DNA of 64,000 nucleotides from Paenibacillus aurantius (GTDB lineage: Bacteria; Bacillota; Bacilli; Paenibacillales; NBRC-103111), in assembly GCF_032268605.1 (NCBI RefSeq), contig NZ_CP130318.1, positions 2,266,001 through 2,330,000 on the forward strand. Direction: 5' to 3'. The notes beneath the pieces were generated by a model. The model saw nothing but the letters and a program-made list of their open reading frames with translations, ran no database searches and had not been told where the DNA came from. Position 1 is the first letter of the stretch; each line of letters begins with the position of its first letter. A program made the translations under genes and the position numbers. This document shows, piece by piece, positions 54,218 to 63,206 of this stretch.

Positions 54218-54730
54218 ATGTCCCGCCGCAAAGACTGGGATACTTATTTCATGGATATCGCCTATATGGCGTCCACTCGTTCCCAGTGCCTCCGCCGGCA
54301 TGTCGGTGCCGTGCTGGTACAGGGGAAGAAGCTGCTGGGGACGGCTTATAACGGGGCGCCCATGGGGGTGCCGGACTGCTACGAGGCCGGCTGCATGCTG
54401 GCCGAGGATTACGAGGTCCGGATCGAGAACGGCCAGGAGTCCGTCATTAAGAAACAGCGATGCATCCGCACCATTCATGCGGAGCAGAACCTCCTGCTGT
54501 TTACCGACCGGATCGACCGGGAGGGCTCCTCGGTCTATGTAACCGATCAGCCCTGCTGGACCTGCGCCAACATGCTCGCGAACAGCGGGGTCAAGGAGAT
54601 TGTCTACCATCGTCCCTATCCGAAGGACAGCGAGAAGGTATCGCTTTTGATGCAGACGCGGGGCATTATTTTCCGGCCCATCCCCTCCTATGAGCCCCCG
54701 CCCAATACACTGACGGAAATCATCAATTAA
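54218..54730 (+). CDS. comEB: dCMP deaminase-family protein ComEB
   Basis: A 170-residue zinc deaminase. The zinc site is TIHAEQNLLLF (HAE) with DQPCWTCANMLANSGVKEIV (PCxxC); a CRRHVGAVLV strand and GTAYNGAPMGVPDC precede it. Members deaminate dCMP to dUMP. In B. subtilis the gene lies in comE but is not needed for transformation. ATG 54218 follows the metY stop by one base, so metY and comEB are coupled. Ends at a terminator. Confidence 0.93.
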   Translation: MSRRKDWDTYFMDIAYMASTRSQCLRRHVGAVLVQGKKLLGTAYNGAPMGVPDCYEAGCMLAEDYEVRIENGQESVIKKQRCIRTIHAEQNLLLFTDRIDREGSSVYVTDQPCWTCANMLANSGVKEIVYHRPYPKDSEKVSLLMQTRGIIFRPIPSYEPPPNTLTEIIN

Positions 54731-54742
54731 TCGTAGGATGAG

Positions 54743-54787
54743 GAAGAACCTCTTATGCGTTTACGCGTAAGAGGTTCTTTGTTTTTG
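54743..54787 (+). terminator. Terminator after comEB
   Basis: AAGAACCTCTTA / TAAGAGGTTCTT with an inner TGCG / CGCG pair, followed by TGTTTTTG. It separates comEB from comEC. Confidence 0.8.
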
Positions 54788-54846
54788 TCCGATAGACGGT
54801 TCCTTCCTGTCCGTGCAGGAGATAAACCCGAGAAGGAGTTACCTTT

Positions 54847-57396
54847 ATGAAACCTACGGTAGTTTCAGGAGCATGGGTCTGGACCGCCGGCTATACGGCG
54901 GCCATTTGGCTGCCCGGCTTGACCCTGCCCCTGCCGGCTGTGCTGGGGGCAGCCGCGCTTACGGCGGCGCTGCACCTGCTGGCCCTGCCGGGGAGAAGGC
55001 CTGCGCTTTTTGTCCTGCTTTTTCTTATGGCCGCCGCTTACTACCAATGGAGTGACGGTCGCCATGTCACACGCTTGGAGCTGCCCGTTGGGGAGGCCGG
55101 GCCGGCGGAGGAAGGAAGCGCCGTTATGCGCGGGACGCTCGTTTCCCCGGTAACGGTAGACGGGGACAAAGCGTCCTTTCTCCTTCTGGCGGAGGAGGTA
55201 CAGGGGGAAGACGGAGCTTCCTTCTCCAAAGAGAGCCGGTTGGACGGCAAGGAAAAGTTTCAGGTGTCGGTCAAGCTGCTGAAGCCGGAAGAGCAGGCCG
55301 CCGCTTTGGCTTTGCGGAGGGGAGACCGAATCGAGCTGGAAGGCACGATCAAAGCCCCGGAAGGGGCAAGAAATTTCGGCGGCTTCGATTACCGCCGCTA
55401 CTTGAGGCTTCAGGGGATCCACTGGCTGGTTTCCGCCAAGGGAACGGAGCAGCTCCATCGCCTCCCCGCCCAGCCCTTGTCCTGGCCCGTTCTGCTCAGC
55501 TGGAACGACCGGCTCCGGGATCATCTGGGCACCCGGCTCGATGCTATCTTTCCTGCGGAGCAAGCGGGGTACATGAAGGGCCTGCTGGTCGGTCTCCGGT
55601 CCGATCTGGATCCGGAGTCCTTCCAGCAGTTCTCCCAGCTCGGCCTTACTCACATCCTGGCCATCTCCGGGCTTCATGTCGCCGTATTCGTCGCGGTGCT
55701 GCTGTGGATGCTCGCCAGGACCCGGGTGACCCGGGAGACAAGCCTCCTGATCGTCCTGTCGCTGCTCCCTTTCTACATCCTGCTGACCGGGGCTTCGCCT
55801 TCGGTTATCCGGGCGGGAGGGATGGCCATGATAGCCTTGTACGCAGCACGTAAGGGCTGGCTCAAGGACGGCCTCCATCTCGTGTGCCTGGTCGGCTGGC
55901 TGATGCTCTTGTGGAAGCCTTATTACCTCCTCGATGTAGGCTTTCAGCTGTCCTTTCTTGTGACCATCGGCCTTATTCTCGGGGTGGCCCCGTTCTCGCG
56001 CCTTCTTCCGGCAGCCGGTCCGACGGTAACCGGAACACTGGCCGTGACTTTCGTCGCCCAAGCCGCTTCGTTTCCGCTATCGGTTTACTATTTCAATCAA
56101 TTTTCGCTTATTTCCTGGTTTGCCAATCTGCTGCTCGTTCCCTTGATCAGCTTCGTGGTAACCCCGGCGGGCTCAGCCGCGCTCCTGATCGGGCTGATTT
56201 CCGAGCGGCTCGGCCAGCTTCTGGCCTGGCCGACGGTTTGGATCAACCGGTTGTCCTTCCGGATCGTGGAAGGCCTGGACGGCTGGGCTTCCTTTCATCT
56301 CATCTGGCCCTCGCCAAGCGAAGCTTGGGTTGCCGCCTATTACGGACTGGGCGGACTGATGCTGCTCGGCGTAGCGGCACGCCGCAAAGCCTTGACTCCT
56401 CCTGCTGGAGAAGGGGTTCATCTGGCCGTGAAGATGCCCTGGTACGGTCATCGGGGCATTTTGGCGGCGTCGGCCGCTCTTTTCGTGCTTCTTATGATTT
56501 ACGGGTATTCTCCCGATAAATGGAACAGGGAAGCTACGGTGAATTTTATCGACGTGGGCCAGGGGGACGCGATCTGGATTCATACGCCCGGGGACCGCAA
56601 CCTGCTTGTGGACGGGGGAGGTACGGTCAGCTTCCGCAAGGCGGGAGAGAATTGGAAGAACCGGCAGGATCCTTACGAAGTGGGCCGCAAACTGCTGGTT
56701 CCTCTTCTTAAGAAGAGGGGAATTCACAAGCTGGATGCATTGATCATTACTCATGGCGATCAGGATCATATAGGCGGCCTTCAAGCCGTTCTCGAACAGA
56801 TCCCGGTGAAACGGATCTTTTTTAATGGCACCGTGAAGAACAACGCGACCCTGCGAAAGCTGCTGCAAACCGCTCAGGATCGTGGCATCCCGCTGTTTGC
56901 CGCCGGTGAAGGAACGCGGTTTGACCCGGATGGCGAAACCAGCCTTGTTTTTCTATATCCGCTTTCCGAAGGGGAGACGAAAATAAGGGAAGAGGAGCAC
57001 CAGAATGATAGCTCCCTTGTTTTTCTGATGGACATGTACCAAAAACGGTTTCTGTTCAGCGGGGACATGGAGAAGGATGGAGAAGCCGAGCTCTTAACCA
57101 GGCTGGACGCAGCCGGCATCCGGCCGGAGAGCCTGCAGCCTATCGATGTTCTGAAAATAGCCCACCATGGCAGCAAAACCTCCTCCACGCCGGAATGGCT
57201 GGAGTTCTGGAAGCCGGCGCAGACGGTCATTTCGGTCGGCAAGACCAATACTTATGGCCATCCCTCCCCCCAGGTGGTCGAACGGCTTATCTCCACGGGA
57301 GCCTCCGTTTACCGGACCGACCGGCAGGGCGAAATCCGGATGACCATTGCGAACCGGGGCGGCCCGCTGGAGATTGTCACCAAGCTGGAGCGGTAA
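54847..57396 (+). CDS. comEC: ComEC/Rec2 DNA-uptake channel
   Basis: An 849-residue membrane protein that moves single-stranded DNA into the cell. N-terminal helices and a soluble OB-like part (about 75-200), the competence domain with some eight helices (FSQLGLTHILAISGLHVAVF; YFNQFSLISWFANLLLVPLI), and a C-terminal metallo-beta-lactamase domain from about 555: VNFIDVGQGDAIWIHTPGDR, LIITHGDQDHIGGLQAVLEQ, LFSGDMEKDGE and LKIAHHGSKTSSTPEWLE. GAAGGAG precedes the ATG. Full length, no frameshift. Confidence 0.95.
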   Translation: MKPTVVSGAWVWTAGYTAAIWLPGLTLPLPAVLGAAALTAALHLLALPGRRPALFVLLFLMAAAYYQWSDGRHVTRLELPVGEAGPAEEGSAVMRGTLVSPVTVDGDKASFLLLAEEVQGEDGASFSKESRLDGKEKFQVSVKLLKPEEQAAALALRRGDRIELEGTIKAPEGARNFGGFDYRRYLRLQGIHWLVSAKGTEQLHRLPAQPLSWPVLLSWNDRLRDHLGTRLDAIFPAEQAGYMKGLLVGLRSDLDPESFQQFSQLGLTHILAISGLHVAVFVAVLLWMLARTRVTRETSLLIVLSLLPFYILLTGASPSVIRAGGMAMIALYAARKGWLKDGLHLVCLVGWLMLLWKPYYLLDVGFQLSFLVTIGLILGVAPFSRLLPAAGPTVTGTLAVTFVAQAASFPLSVYYFNQFSLISWFANLLLVPLISFVVTPAGSAALLIGLISERLGQLLAWPTVWINRLSFRIVEGLDGWASFHLIWPSPSEAWVAAYYGLGGLMLLGVAARRKALTPPAGEGVHLAVKMPWYGHRGILAASAALFVLLMIYGYSPDKWNREATVNFIDVGQGDAIWIHTPGDRNLLVDGGGTVSFRKAGENWKNRQDPYEVGRKLLVPLLKKRGIHKLDALIITHGDQDHIGGLQAVLEQIPVKRIFFNGTVKNNATLRKLLQTAQDRGIPLFAAGEGTRFDPDGETSLVFLYPLSEGETKIREEEHQNDSSLVFLMDMYQKRFLFSGDMEKDGEAELLTRLDAAGIRPESLQPIDVLKIAHHGSKTSSTPEWLEFWKPAQTVISVGKTNTYGHPSPQVVERLISTGASVYRTDRQGEIRMTIANRGGPLEIVTKLER

Positions 57397-57543
57397 AGGG
57401 GACGGGGCTCCCTTTTGGAGCAAGTTATGTAAATTACTAGAAGTGCCTGTATATACCGGCATCCAGATTTTTGATATAGTAACAGGTAGTGTGTGTGATT
57501 TTACATAAAAAAACGGCCAAATTCTATTATCATGGCGCCATGG

Positions 57544-57572
57544 TGCAACATTATTAGACATAGGTCCGTCTA
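57544..57572 (+). promoter_or_regulatory. ECF-type autoregulatory promoter
   Basis: TGCAACATTA, 13 bases, then CGTCTA, a good fit to ECF (SigW/SigV type) promoters with -35 TGnAAC and -10 CGTC. It lies 26 bases before the sigma gene, suggesting autoregulation. Confidence 0.6.
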
Positions 57573-57597
57573 TAAGTGTGCAGGAAGGGGGAACCCT

Positions 57598-58146
57598 GTG
57601 GTAGCGCTTGAATTAATCAAAGCTGCCCAATCGGGCGATCGCGACGCTCTGATAGCTTTATTGCGAGAGATAGAGTCTCACGTTTACCGGACGGCTTATT
57701 ATATATTGGGCAACGAGCAGGATGCGCTGGACGCATCCCAGGAAGCCCTGATCCGCATATACCGCAAGATTGACTCTTATGAAGAGAAAGCATTGTTCAA
57801 GACTTGGGTCCAGCGGATTGTGACGAACATCTGCATTGATAAATTCCGCAAGACCAAACCAACCGTTTCGATCGAAGAGCACGAAATGGTGTTTGCCACC
57901 GGCCTCTTAGTGGAAGAAGAGGTACTGGCCGCCTATGTCGCGAAGGACATTCACGATGCCATAGATAAGCTTCCTCCCCATCACCGGACGGTGGTGGTTC
58001 TGCGTTACCTGCAGGATTTCTCCTACAACGAGATTGCCGAATCACTGGATCTGCCCATCAACACGGTCAAATCGTATTTGTTCCGGGCGAGACAGCAATT
58101 GCAATCCTTACTTCAAGATTATCAGAAGGGTGGTGTTCGGGGATGA
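57598..58146 (+). CDS. ECF RNA polymerase sigma factor
   Basis: A 182-residue ECF sigma factor. Region 2 is LLREIESHVYRTAYYILGNE, QDALDASQEALIRIYRKIDS; region 4 is KLPPHHRTVVVLRYLQDFSY, NEIAESLDLPINTVKSYLFR. No other domain. The GTG start at 57598 follows GGAAGGGGG. The gene overlaps its anti-sigma partner by four bases. An ECF-like promoter lies directly upstream. It resembles SigW/SigV-type factors of cell-envelope stress; the trigger is unknown. Confidence 0.9.
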   Translation: MVALELIKAAQSGDRDALIALLREIESHVYRTAYYILGNEQDALDASQEALIRIYRKIDSYEEKALFKTWVQRIVTNICIDKFRKTKPTVSIEEHEMVFATGLLVEEEVLAAYVAKDIHDAIDKLPPHHRTVVVLRYLQDFSYNEIAESLDLPINTVKSYLFRARQQLQSLLQDYQKGGVRG

Positions 58147-59303
58147 GCTGCCAAGAGGTGATGGAACTGATGCAACGGGATCTGGATCAAGATCTGACGA
58201 TCGCAGAACAGCGTACCCTCCTTAAGCACATTAGACAATGCCCCGAATGTGCGGCCGTATTTGAGCGTTTGCAGCGTATTTCCGATGAGCTCGAGCAGCT
58301 GCCTGCCGTCATCCCTCCGTTCAGCATTGTGGATTCCATTCTGCCTCGCCTTGCGGAAGCGGACGGCTTGAGGGAGCAGAGCGCTTCCTCGGATGTCATA
58401 CCGGTGCCTGCGGGACGCAGAATCGGGAAGGGATTTTCCTGGAAAATCGGGACGGGAGTGGCTGCGGCGGCGGCCGTGCTCGGCTTGGTGGTCTTCAATG
58501 GAGGGAATATCGGACGGAACGATAAGAACAGCACGGCCGCCTCCAACATGGCCGGCGGGTATCGCGGGGAGGCGTCGACTCCGGCCGCTAGCCAGCAGCG
58601 GACCTTGGCTGGTTCAGCCATGGATCAATATTCGGCCGGGAACGAACCCAAAGCCGATGGTAAATCGGAGGAAGCCAGCAAGTCCCTTGCGCAAGCGACC
58701 CCATCCCCTGCCGCGGGGTTAACGGCGGAGCCTTCTCCCACCCTGACAGCGGACGCCACCCGCAAGCTGCAGGCCTCTACGGCACCCAAGGCCACTCCCG
58801 GCAAGGGGAGCGGCAGCGTCGTTCTTGGCGACAAGAACAAGGGGAATGGAAGTGCACTCGCCGGCGGAGGAGAGCGGCCTTCTTTAGCCGCGTCCCCTTC
58901 GCCATCCACTAGCTTGTCCCCTTCGCCGGGAGCCCTGGTGGAACCGGGGAAAGCCAATCCCGACAACGTCGTATCCTTCACCCCGCAAGGTCCTCTGATT
59001 CCTTCGGGGGGGAAGACCGGTGAAGCCGGTTCGGGGGCCGCTTCCAACACGGGAGAGGAGAACACGGTGCTAGCCGCCCCGTCGAATAAGTATAAGGCCG
59101 CGGTGGAGAACCAAACCGTTGTGGTGCGGGGAAGCAACGGGGAGACCGTGTTCATCTCCGACTCCCAGTGGGGCGGAGGGGCCAAGGTGCATCTGCTGTA
59201 CTGGGTAGGAGACACCCAGCTGACGTACGAAATCCTTAAACCGGATGGCAGCAAAATCCAATATCTGGTGGATCTCTCGCTCAAAAAGGAATTCCGCAAG
59301 TAA
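58143..59303 (+). CDS. Membrane anti-sigma factor with zinc-finger domain
   Basis: A 386-residue single-pass protein. Residues 1-45 form a zf-HC2 anti-sigma domain with Cys3 and the His-x3-Cys-x2-Cys motif in HIRQCPECAAVF; one membrane helix at about 101-118 (IGTGVAAAAAVLGLVVFN); the outside part is a long Ser/Thr/Pro/Ala/Gly-rich stalk with many SPS repeats, ending in a folded C-terminal domain (VVVRGSNGETVFISDSQWGG; VGDTQLTYEILKPDGSKIQY). It should hold the sigma factor at the membrane until a signal. It overlaps the sigma gene by four bases. Confidence 0.85.
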   Translation: MSCQEVMELMQRDLDQDLTIAEQRTLLKHIRQCPECAAVFERLQRISDELEQLPAVIPPFSIVDSILPRLAEADGLREQSASSDVIPVPAGRRIGKGFSWKIGTGVAAAAAVLGLVVFNGGNIGRNDKNSTAASNMAGGYRGEASTPAASQQRTLAGSAMDQYSAGNEPKADGKSEEASKSLAQATPSPAAGLTAEPSPTLTADATRKLQASTAPKATPGKGSGSVVLGDKNKGNGSALAGGGERPSLAASPSPSTSLSPSPGALVEPGKANPDNVVSFTPQGPLIPSGGKTGEAGSGAASNTGEENTVLAAPSNKYKAAVENQTVVVRGSNGETVFISDSQWGGGAKVHLLYWVGDTQLTYEILKPDGSKIQYLVDLSLKKEFRK

Positions 59304-59419
59304 GAAAAGGCGTGCACCAAAGCCCGTTGGGCGGCGTATAGTAATAGCAGAAACCGGTACTGGCGACGGCTGTCCGCCCAGAAGGAAAGTTTCTAGAGCT
59401 TTCCGCCGGGTGTTTATAT

Positions 59420-59463
59420 AAGGGGGATCGTCCGGGCATGGAATCCTGGCGGTTCCCCTTTGT
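59420..59463 (+). terminator. Possible terminator of the sigma/anti-sigma operon
   Basis: AAGGGG / CCCCTT with an inner CCGGG / CCTGG stem; the T tail is weak. The rest of 59304-59612 holds no gene. Confidence 0.4.
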
Positions 59464-59562
59464 GCTGCTTTCCGGCTCCCTTCGGCTTCCTTATGGCGCA
59501 GATGGCGGCTTGGTCTGGCCGAATCGTCCCCTCCTGCCTTAGGGGTAGGGGAGGAACAAGGA

Positions 59563-59591
59563 TTGATAGGCTCCTCCGGGTCTAGTATGAT
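59563..59591 (+). promoter_or_regulatory. Promoter of holA
   Basis: TTGATA, 17-base spacer, TATGAT, 21 bases before the start codon, with GGGACGAGGTG as ribosome site. Confidence 0.6.
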
Positions 59592-59612
59592 AAGGGACGA
59601 GGTGGGCACACA

Positions 59613-60599
59613 ATGGTTAAAGTAAATCCCGTTAACGTTTGTTTCGGGCCTGAGAAATATTTAAGGAATGAATACATCGGGCAGCTGCTGAACGAGCTGG
59701 TTGAGCCGGAGCAGAGAGAGTTCGGCGTCAGCCGCTATGACCTGGCGGAAACTCCCCTGGAGGCGGTTCTGGAGGATGCGGAAACGGCACCCTTCTTCGT
59801 GCCCCGTAAGGTCATTCTTGCCAGCAACGCCGTTTTCCTGACGGGAGCGAAAGAAAGCGGCAAGATCGAGCACAAGGTGGATCGCTTTGCGGCGTATCTG
59901 AAATCACCCGCGGAGTATTCGGTGCTGGTTTTCACCGTGGAAGCGGACAAGCTGGATGAACGGAAGAAGATCGTCAAGCAGCTGAAGGAGAACAAGTGGC
60001 TTCATTCGTTCTCCGCTCTTTCGGCGGAGGAGTTGGCCAAATGGGTGGAGCGGAGGGCGGAGAAGCTTCAATTCCGGTTCGCCCCCGGAGCGCTTGAGCC
60101 GTTTCTCCTCTACTGCGGGGGGCAAATGGAAGTGCTGGCGGCGGAAATGGAGAAGCTGTCTCTGTATACGGGAGCTGGCGGAGTAGTGACGGCGGAGCTC
60201 GTCGACCAGCTGGTCGTGAGAAGCACCGAACAGAACATCTTTCTGCTGATCGAGGATATCGTACAGCTGCGGATGGAGCGGGCCTTCGCCATCCTGTACG
60301 AGCTGCTTAAGCAGAAGGAGGAGCCGATCAAGATCGTCATGCTGATGGCGAGGCAGTTCCGGATTATTCTTCAGGTCAAGGAGTTGTCCGCTCAAGGCTA
60401 TTCGCACCAGCAAATCGCGGGACAGATCGGCCTTCACCCGTTTCCGGTAAAGATCGCGGCCGACCAGGGCCGCCGCTACAGCAGCGCCCGCCTGGCCCAG
60501 ATCCTGTCGAAGCTGGCCGATCTGGATTTCCAGATCAAGAGCGGGGGCATCGACAAGGTGCTCGGCCTGGAGCTCGCCATGCTGGAGATCGGCCGCTAA
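59613..60599 (+). CDS. holA: DNA polymerase III delta subunit
   Basis: A 328-residue clamp-loader subunit that opens the beta clamp. Family features: VNVCFGPEKYLRNEYIGQLL at the front (degenerate P-loop region), FFVPRKVILASNAVFL, the AEYSVLVFTVEADKLDERKK segment, the helical lid EQNIFLLIEDIVQLRMERAF, LLKQKEEPIKIVMLMARQFR and the C-terminal collar helices. Full length. As in B. subtilis it is followed by rpsT and gpr, though here comEC is separated from it by the sigma pair. Confidence 0.93.
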   Translation: MVKVNPVNVCFGPEKYLRNEYIGQLLNELVEPEQREFGVSRYDLAETPLEAVLEDAETAPFFVPRKVILASNAVFLTGAKESGKIEHKVDRFAAYLKSPAEYSVLVFTVEADKLDERKKIVKQLKENKWLHSFSALSAEELAKWVERRAEKLQFRFAPGALEPFLLYCGGQMEVLAAEMEKLSLYTGAGGVVTAELVDQLVVRSTEQNIFLLIEDIVQLRMERAFAILYELLKQKEEPIKIVMLMARQFRIILQVKELSAQGYSHQQIAGQIGLHPFPVKIAADQGRRYSSARLAQILSKLADLDFQIKSGGIDKVLGLELAMLEIGR

Positions 60600-60674
60600 T
60601 GCCGGGCATTGCGGGAAGGGGTCTTGCGTAGAGCGGCGGGGCGGTCAGCCGGCAGGCGGCGGCCAAGGGCGCTC

Positions 60675-60700
60675 AGCCGCTCCTGGGGGAAGGAGCGGCT
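60675..60700 (+). terminator. Strong hairpin after holA
   Basis: AGCCGCTCCT / AGGAGCGGCT with a six-base loop, perfect but without a T run. Perhaps a pause or processing structure. Confidence 0.35.
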
Positions 60701-60720
60701 AGCGGCTGTCCTTGCGCACC

Positions 60721-60766
60721 AAAAAAAGCCCATCGGCTTCGAAGAAGCGGATGGGCTTTTGTTTGG
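60721..60766. terminator. Bidirectional terminator between holA and rpsT
   Basis: AAAAGCCCATC / GATGGGCTTTT with an inner GCTTC / GAAGC stem, T runs on both strands. Confidence 0.85.
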
Positions 60767-60772
60767 GCGTTA

Positions 60773-61045
60773 TTAAGCTTGGGCGGAAAGAGCGTTCAAT
60801 CTCTTAGCCAAACGGGACTTTTTGCGGTTAGCGGTATTTTTATGGATCAAGCCTTTTGTTACGGCTTTATCCAGCTTTTTGGTTGCGTTAACCAAAGCTG
60901 CTTTCGCGTTATCCACGTTATTGCCATCAGCAGCGTTCTCAAAAGTCTTAACAGCCGTACGGAGTGCGGACTTCTGGGAAGCATTGCGAAGACGGCGCTT
61001 TTCGCTTGTTTTCACACGTTTAATAGCGGATTTGATGTTAGGCAT
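60773..61045 (-). CDS. rpsT: 30S ribosomal protein S20
   Basis: A 90-residue basic helical protein: [69 protein letters not shown]. It binds 16S rRNA in early 30S assembly. AGGAGG lies eight bases before ATG 61045; a GTG nine bases upstream is less likely. Promoter at 61102-61130 and terminator at 60721-60766 make a single-gene unit. Confidence 0.96.
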   Translation of the reverse strand: MPNIKSAIKRVKTSEKRRLRNASQKSALRTAVKTFENAADGNNVDNAKAALVNATKKLDKAVTKGLIHKNTANRKKSRLAKRLNALSAQA

Positions 61046-61101
61046 TGCGTTCACCTCCTAATTCAAAAAACCATTCCAATCGATGGTTGACAACTTTTCA
61101 T

Positions 61102-61130
61102 ATTCTATCATGGCATATAGGAAAAAGCAA
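61102..61130 (-). promoter_or_regulatory. Promoter of rpsT
   Basis: On the minus strand TTGCTT (61130-61125), 17-base spacer, TAGAAT (61107-61102). Confidence 0.7.
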
Positions 61131-61145
61131 TAGCGTAAATAGGGC

Positions 61146-61175
61146 GTATAAGGGATCCCTTTTCCCAGCACAATA
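61146..61175 (+). promoter_or_regulatory. Candidate forespore (sigma-F/G) promoter of gpr
   Basis: GTATA at 61146-61150 and CACAATA at 61169-61175 resemble the -35 and -10 of sigma-F/sigma-G promoters; the spacer of 18 is a little long. Confidence 0.35.
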
Positions 61176-61203
61176 CAACTAAATGAGGAAGGGGGCAGCA
61201 CCG

Positions 61204-62214
61204 ATGGAAACGGAAAAAGAAGAGGGACTCGTCTATGCGGGAAGCACGGATTTGGCTCTGGAAGCCAATGAAATCGCGGCCAAACGAATGGGCGGGGCCG
61301 TTCCCGGCGTCTTGACGGAAACGCAGGAGGACGGGGGGGTCAAAGTGACGTTCATGGAAGTCCAGAACCGGGAAGCCGCCCAGTCGATCGGGAAGCTGCC
61401 GGGTCACTACATCACCTTCGAGGTGCTTGGGCTGCGAAATAAGGATTCGGACCTGCAGGATCAGGTGGCGACTCTCTTTGCTCAGAAATTCGCTGACTTC
61501 CTGAAGAAGATCGGAATCGGAAAAGATGCCAAGGTGCTGATCATCGGACTCGGCAACTGGAATGTGACGGCCGACGCCCTGGGGCCGATCGTGGTGGAGA
61601 ACATCATGGTCACCAGGCACTTCTTTCAGTTGATGCCGGATCACGTCAGCCCGGGCTATCGTCAGGTCAGCGCGGTAGCTCCCGGGGTGTTGGGGACCAC
61701 CGGTATCGAGAGCAGCGAGATCGTGCAGGGAATCGTCGACCGCTCCAAGCCTGATCTGGTCATAGCGATCGATGCGCTGGCTTCTCGTTCAATAGACCGC
61801 GTCAACACAACCATTCAGGTGGCGGATACGGGCATTCATCCCGGCTCGGGCATCGGCAATAAGCGCAAAGGACTGACGAAGGAAATTTTGGGTGTTCCCG
61901 TTATCGCGATCGGGGTGCCGACCGTCGTTTATGCCTCAACCATTGTCAACAACTGCATCGACCTGATGATCGAGCATTTCAAGCAGGAGACGGACCGGAC
62001 GGACAAAATTTTCGGCCTGCTGGATGGGCTGGAGGAGAATGACCGGCTGCAGCTTGTCAAGGAAGTGTTGAATCCGGTCGGGCACGATCTGTTGGTAACC
62101 CCGAAAGAAATCGATCAGTTCATCGAGGATATCGCCAACATCATCGCAAGCGGCTTGAATGCGGCTCTCCATGAAGCGGTGGACATGAACAATGTGGCGG
62201 CATATACGCACTGA
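61204..62214 (+). CDS. gpr: Germination protease GPR
   Basis: A 336-residue spore endopeptidase that degrades small acid-soluble proteins on germination. Made as a zymogen; the N-terminal METEKEEGLVYAGSTDLALE contains the usual region of autoprocessing. Conserved blocks: LIIGLGNWNVTADALGPIVV, VSAVAPGVLGTTGIESSEIV, VIAIDALASRSIDRVNTTIQ, GVPVIAIGVPTVVYASTIV. AGGAAGGGGG supports ATG 61204; an ATG at 61183 lacks a ribosome site. It is divergent from rpsT, as expected, and ends at a terminator. Confidence 0.95.
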   Translation: METEKEEGLVYAGSTDLALEANEIAAKRMGGAVPGVLTETQEDGGVKVTFMEVQNREAAQSIGKLPGHYITFEVLGLRNKDSDLQDQVATLFAQKFADFLKKIGIGKDAKVLIIGLGNWNVTADALGPIVVENIMVTRHFFQLMPDHVSPGYRQVSAVAPGVLGTTGIESSEIVQGIVDRSKPDLVIAIDALASRSIDRVNTTIQVADTGIHPGSGIGNKRKGLTKEILGVPVIAIGVPTVVYASTIVNNCIDLMIEHFKQETDRTDKIFGLLDGLEENDRLQLVKEVLNPVGHDLLVTPKEIDQFIEDIANIIASGLNAALHEAVDMNNVAAYTH

Positions 62215-62224
62215 ATGCAGCCGG

Positions 62225-62249
62225 CCGGGCCTTCGCCCGGTTTTTTCCT
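62225..62249 (+). terminator. Terminator after gpr
   Basis: CCGGGC / GCCCGG with CTTC loop and TTTTTT. Confidence 0.85.
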
Positions 62250-62387
62250 TTTTAGGAACCTTCCTTCCTTCTTTCCCGCCTGTTGCCAGGCTTCCCTTTG
62301 TTTCTGACTCTCTCGCTTTGGGTAAATCAGTTACAGACTTGACCCCGTCCCACCGGGGCTAGAGCAGAGAGAAAGAGGTCGACAGCG

Positions 62388-63206
62388 ATGAGCAGAGGAG
62401 ATCTATTCATTGTCGGAGGCAATGAGGACAAAACGGGGGCCATGCCGGTTCTCGCGAAGTTTGTGGAGATTAGCCGCGCCAGACCTGGCCCCATCGGCAT
62501 TCTGACGACGGCCACGAATTATCCCGAGGAAACAGGAGAGGAATACAGCCGGGTCTTTGAGGACATTGGAGCCCCAGGAACGGTCTGTTTTCATATAGGA
62601 ACAAGAGAAGAGGCGGAGGAAGATCGTTTAGAAGAGCAGCTGGAGCAGCTGGCCAGTCTCTACATCACAGGTGGAGACCAGGTTAGACTGACCAGCATTC
62701 TCGGAGGAACGGCCTTCTATTCGGCTCTTCAGAAGGTTTGGCGGAAAGGTCTCGTTATAGGAGGGACTAGCGCCGGAGCGGCCGTCATGAGTCGACAGAT
62801 GATCATGTCGTCCAGCGTCCCCGGCGGAGGCGGGCAGCTGATCGTAGAGATGGGAGCGGGGTTTGGCTTTCTGGAGGATGTGATCATCGATCAGCATTTC
62901 TCCCAGCGAGCCCGGTTTACCCGGCTGATGAACGCCATTGCCCATAACCCCCAAATCATCGGGGTAGGGGTCGACGAGAACACCGCCATTTGGGTTCAGG
63001 AGGAAGGAAGCTTTTTTGAAGTGCTTGGGGAACACACGGTGACCATCTTCGACGGCAAAAAGCTAACCTATGTGGATGTCGCCATCCCGCACGAGAACAA
63101 GGACATTACCATTTCTGGTGTTCGGCTTCATTCCTTAGCAGGGGGATACCGCTTTGACCTGCAGAAACGCGAACTCATGATCACACAAGGGAGAGAACAA
63201 GAATGA
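62388..63206 (+). CDS. cphB: Cyanophycinase
   Basis: A 272-residue serine peptidase (family S51) that cleaves cyanophycin, the Asp-Arg polymer, to beta-Asp-Arg dipeptides. Seen: GDLFIVGGNEDKTG, GILTTATNYPEETGEEYSRV, SLYITGGDQVRLTSIL and the nucleophile Ser128 in IGGTSAGAAVMS, followed by FLEDVIIDQHFSQRARFTRL and GVGVDENTAIWV. No signal peptide, so it acts in the cytoplasm on stored polymer. The stop overlaps the cphA start by four bases (ATGA). Confidence 0.93.
   Translation: MSRGDLFIVGGNEDKTGAMPVLAKFVEISRARPGPIGILTTATNYPEETGEEYSRVFEDIGAPGTVCFHIGTREEAEEDRLEEQLEQLASLYITGGDQVRLTSILGGTAFYSALQKVWRKGLVIGGTSAGAAVMSRQMIMSSSVPGGGGQLIVEMGAGFGFLEDVIIDQHFSQRARFTRLMNAIAHNPQIIGVGVDENTAIWVQEEGSFFEVLGEHTVTIFDGKKLTYVDVAIPHENKDITISGVRLHSLAGGYRFDLQKRELMITQGREQE

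Noticed and set aside
57397-57540. A yqzM-like small gene between comEC and the next gene
   Set aside because: B. subtilis has yqzM near here, but no suitable small frame with a ribosome site is visible.
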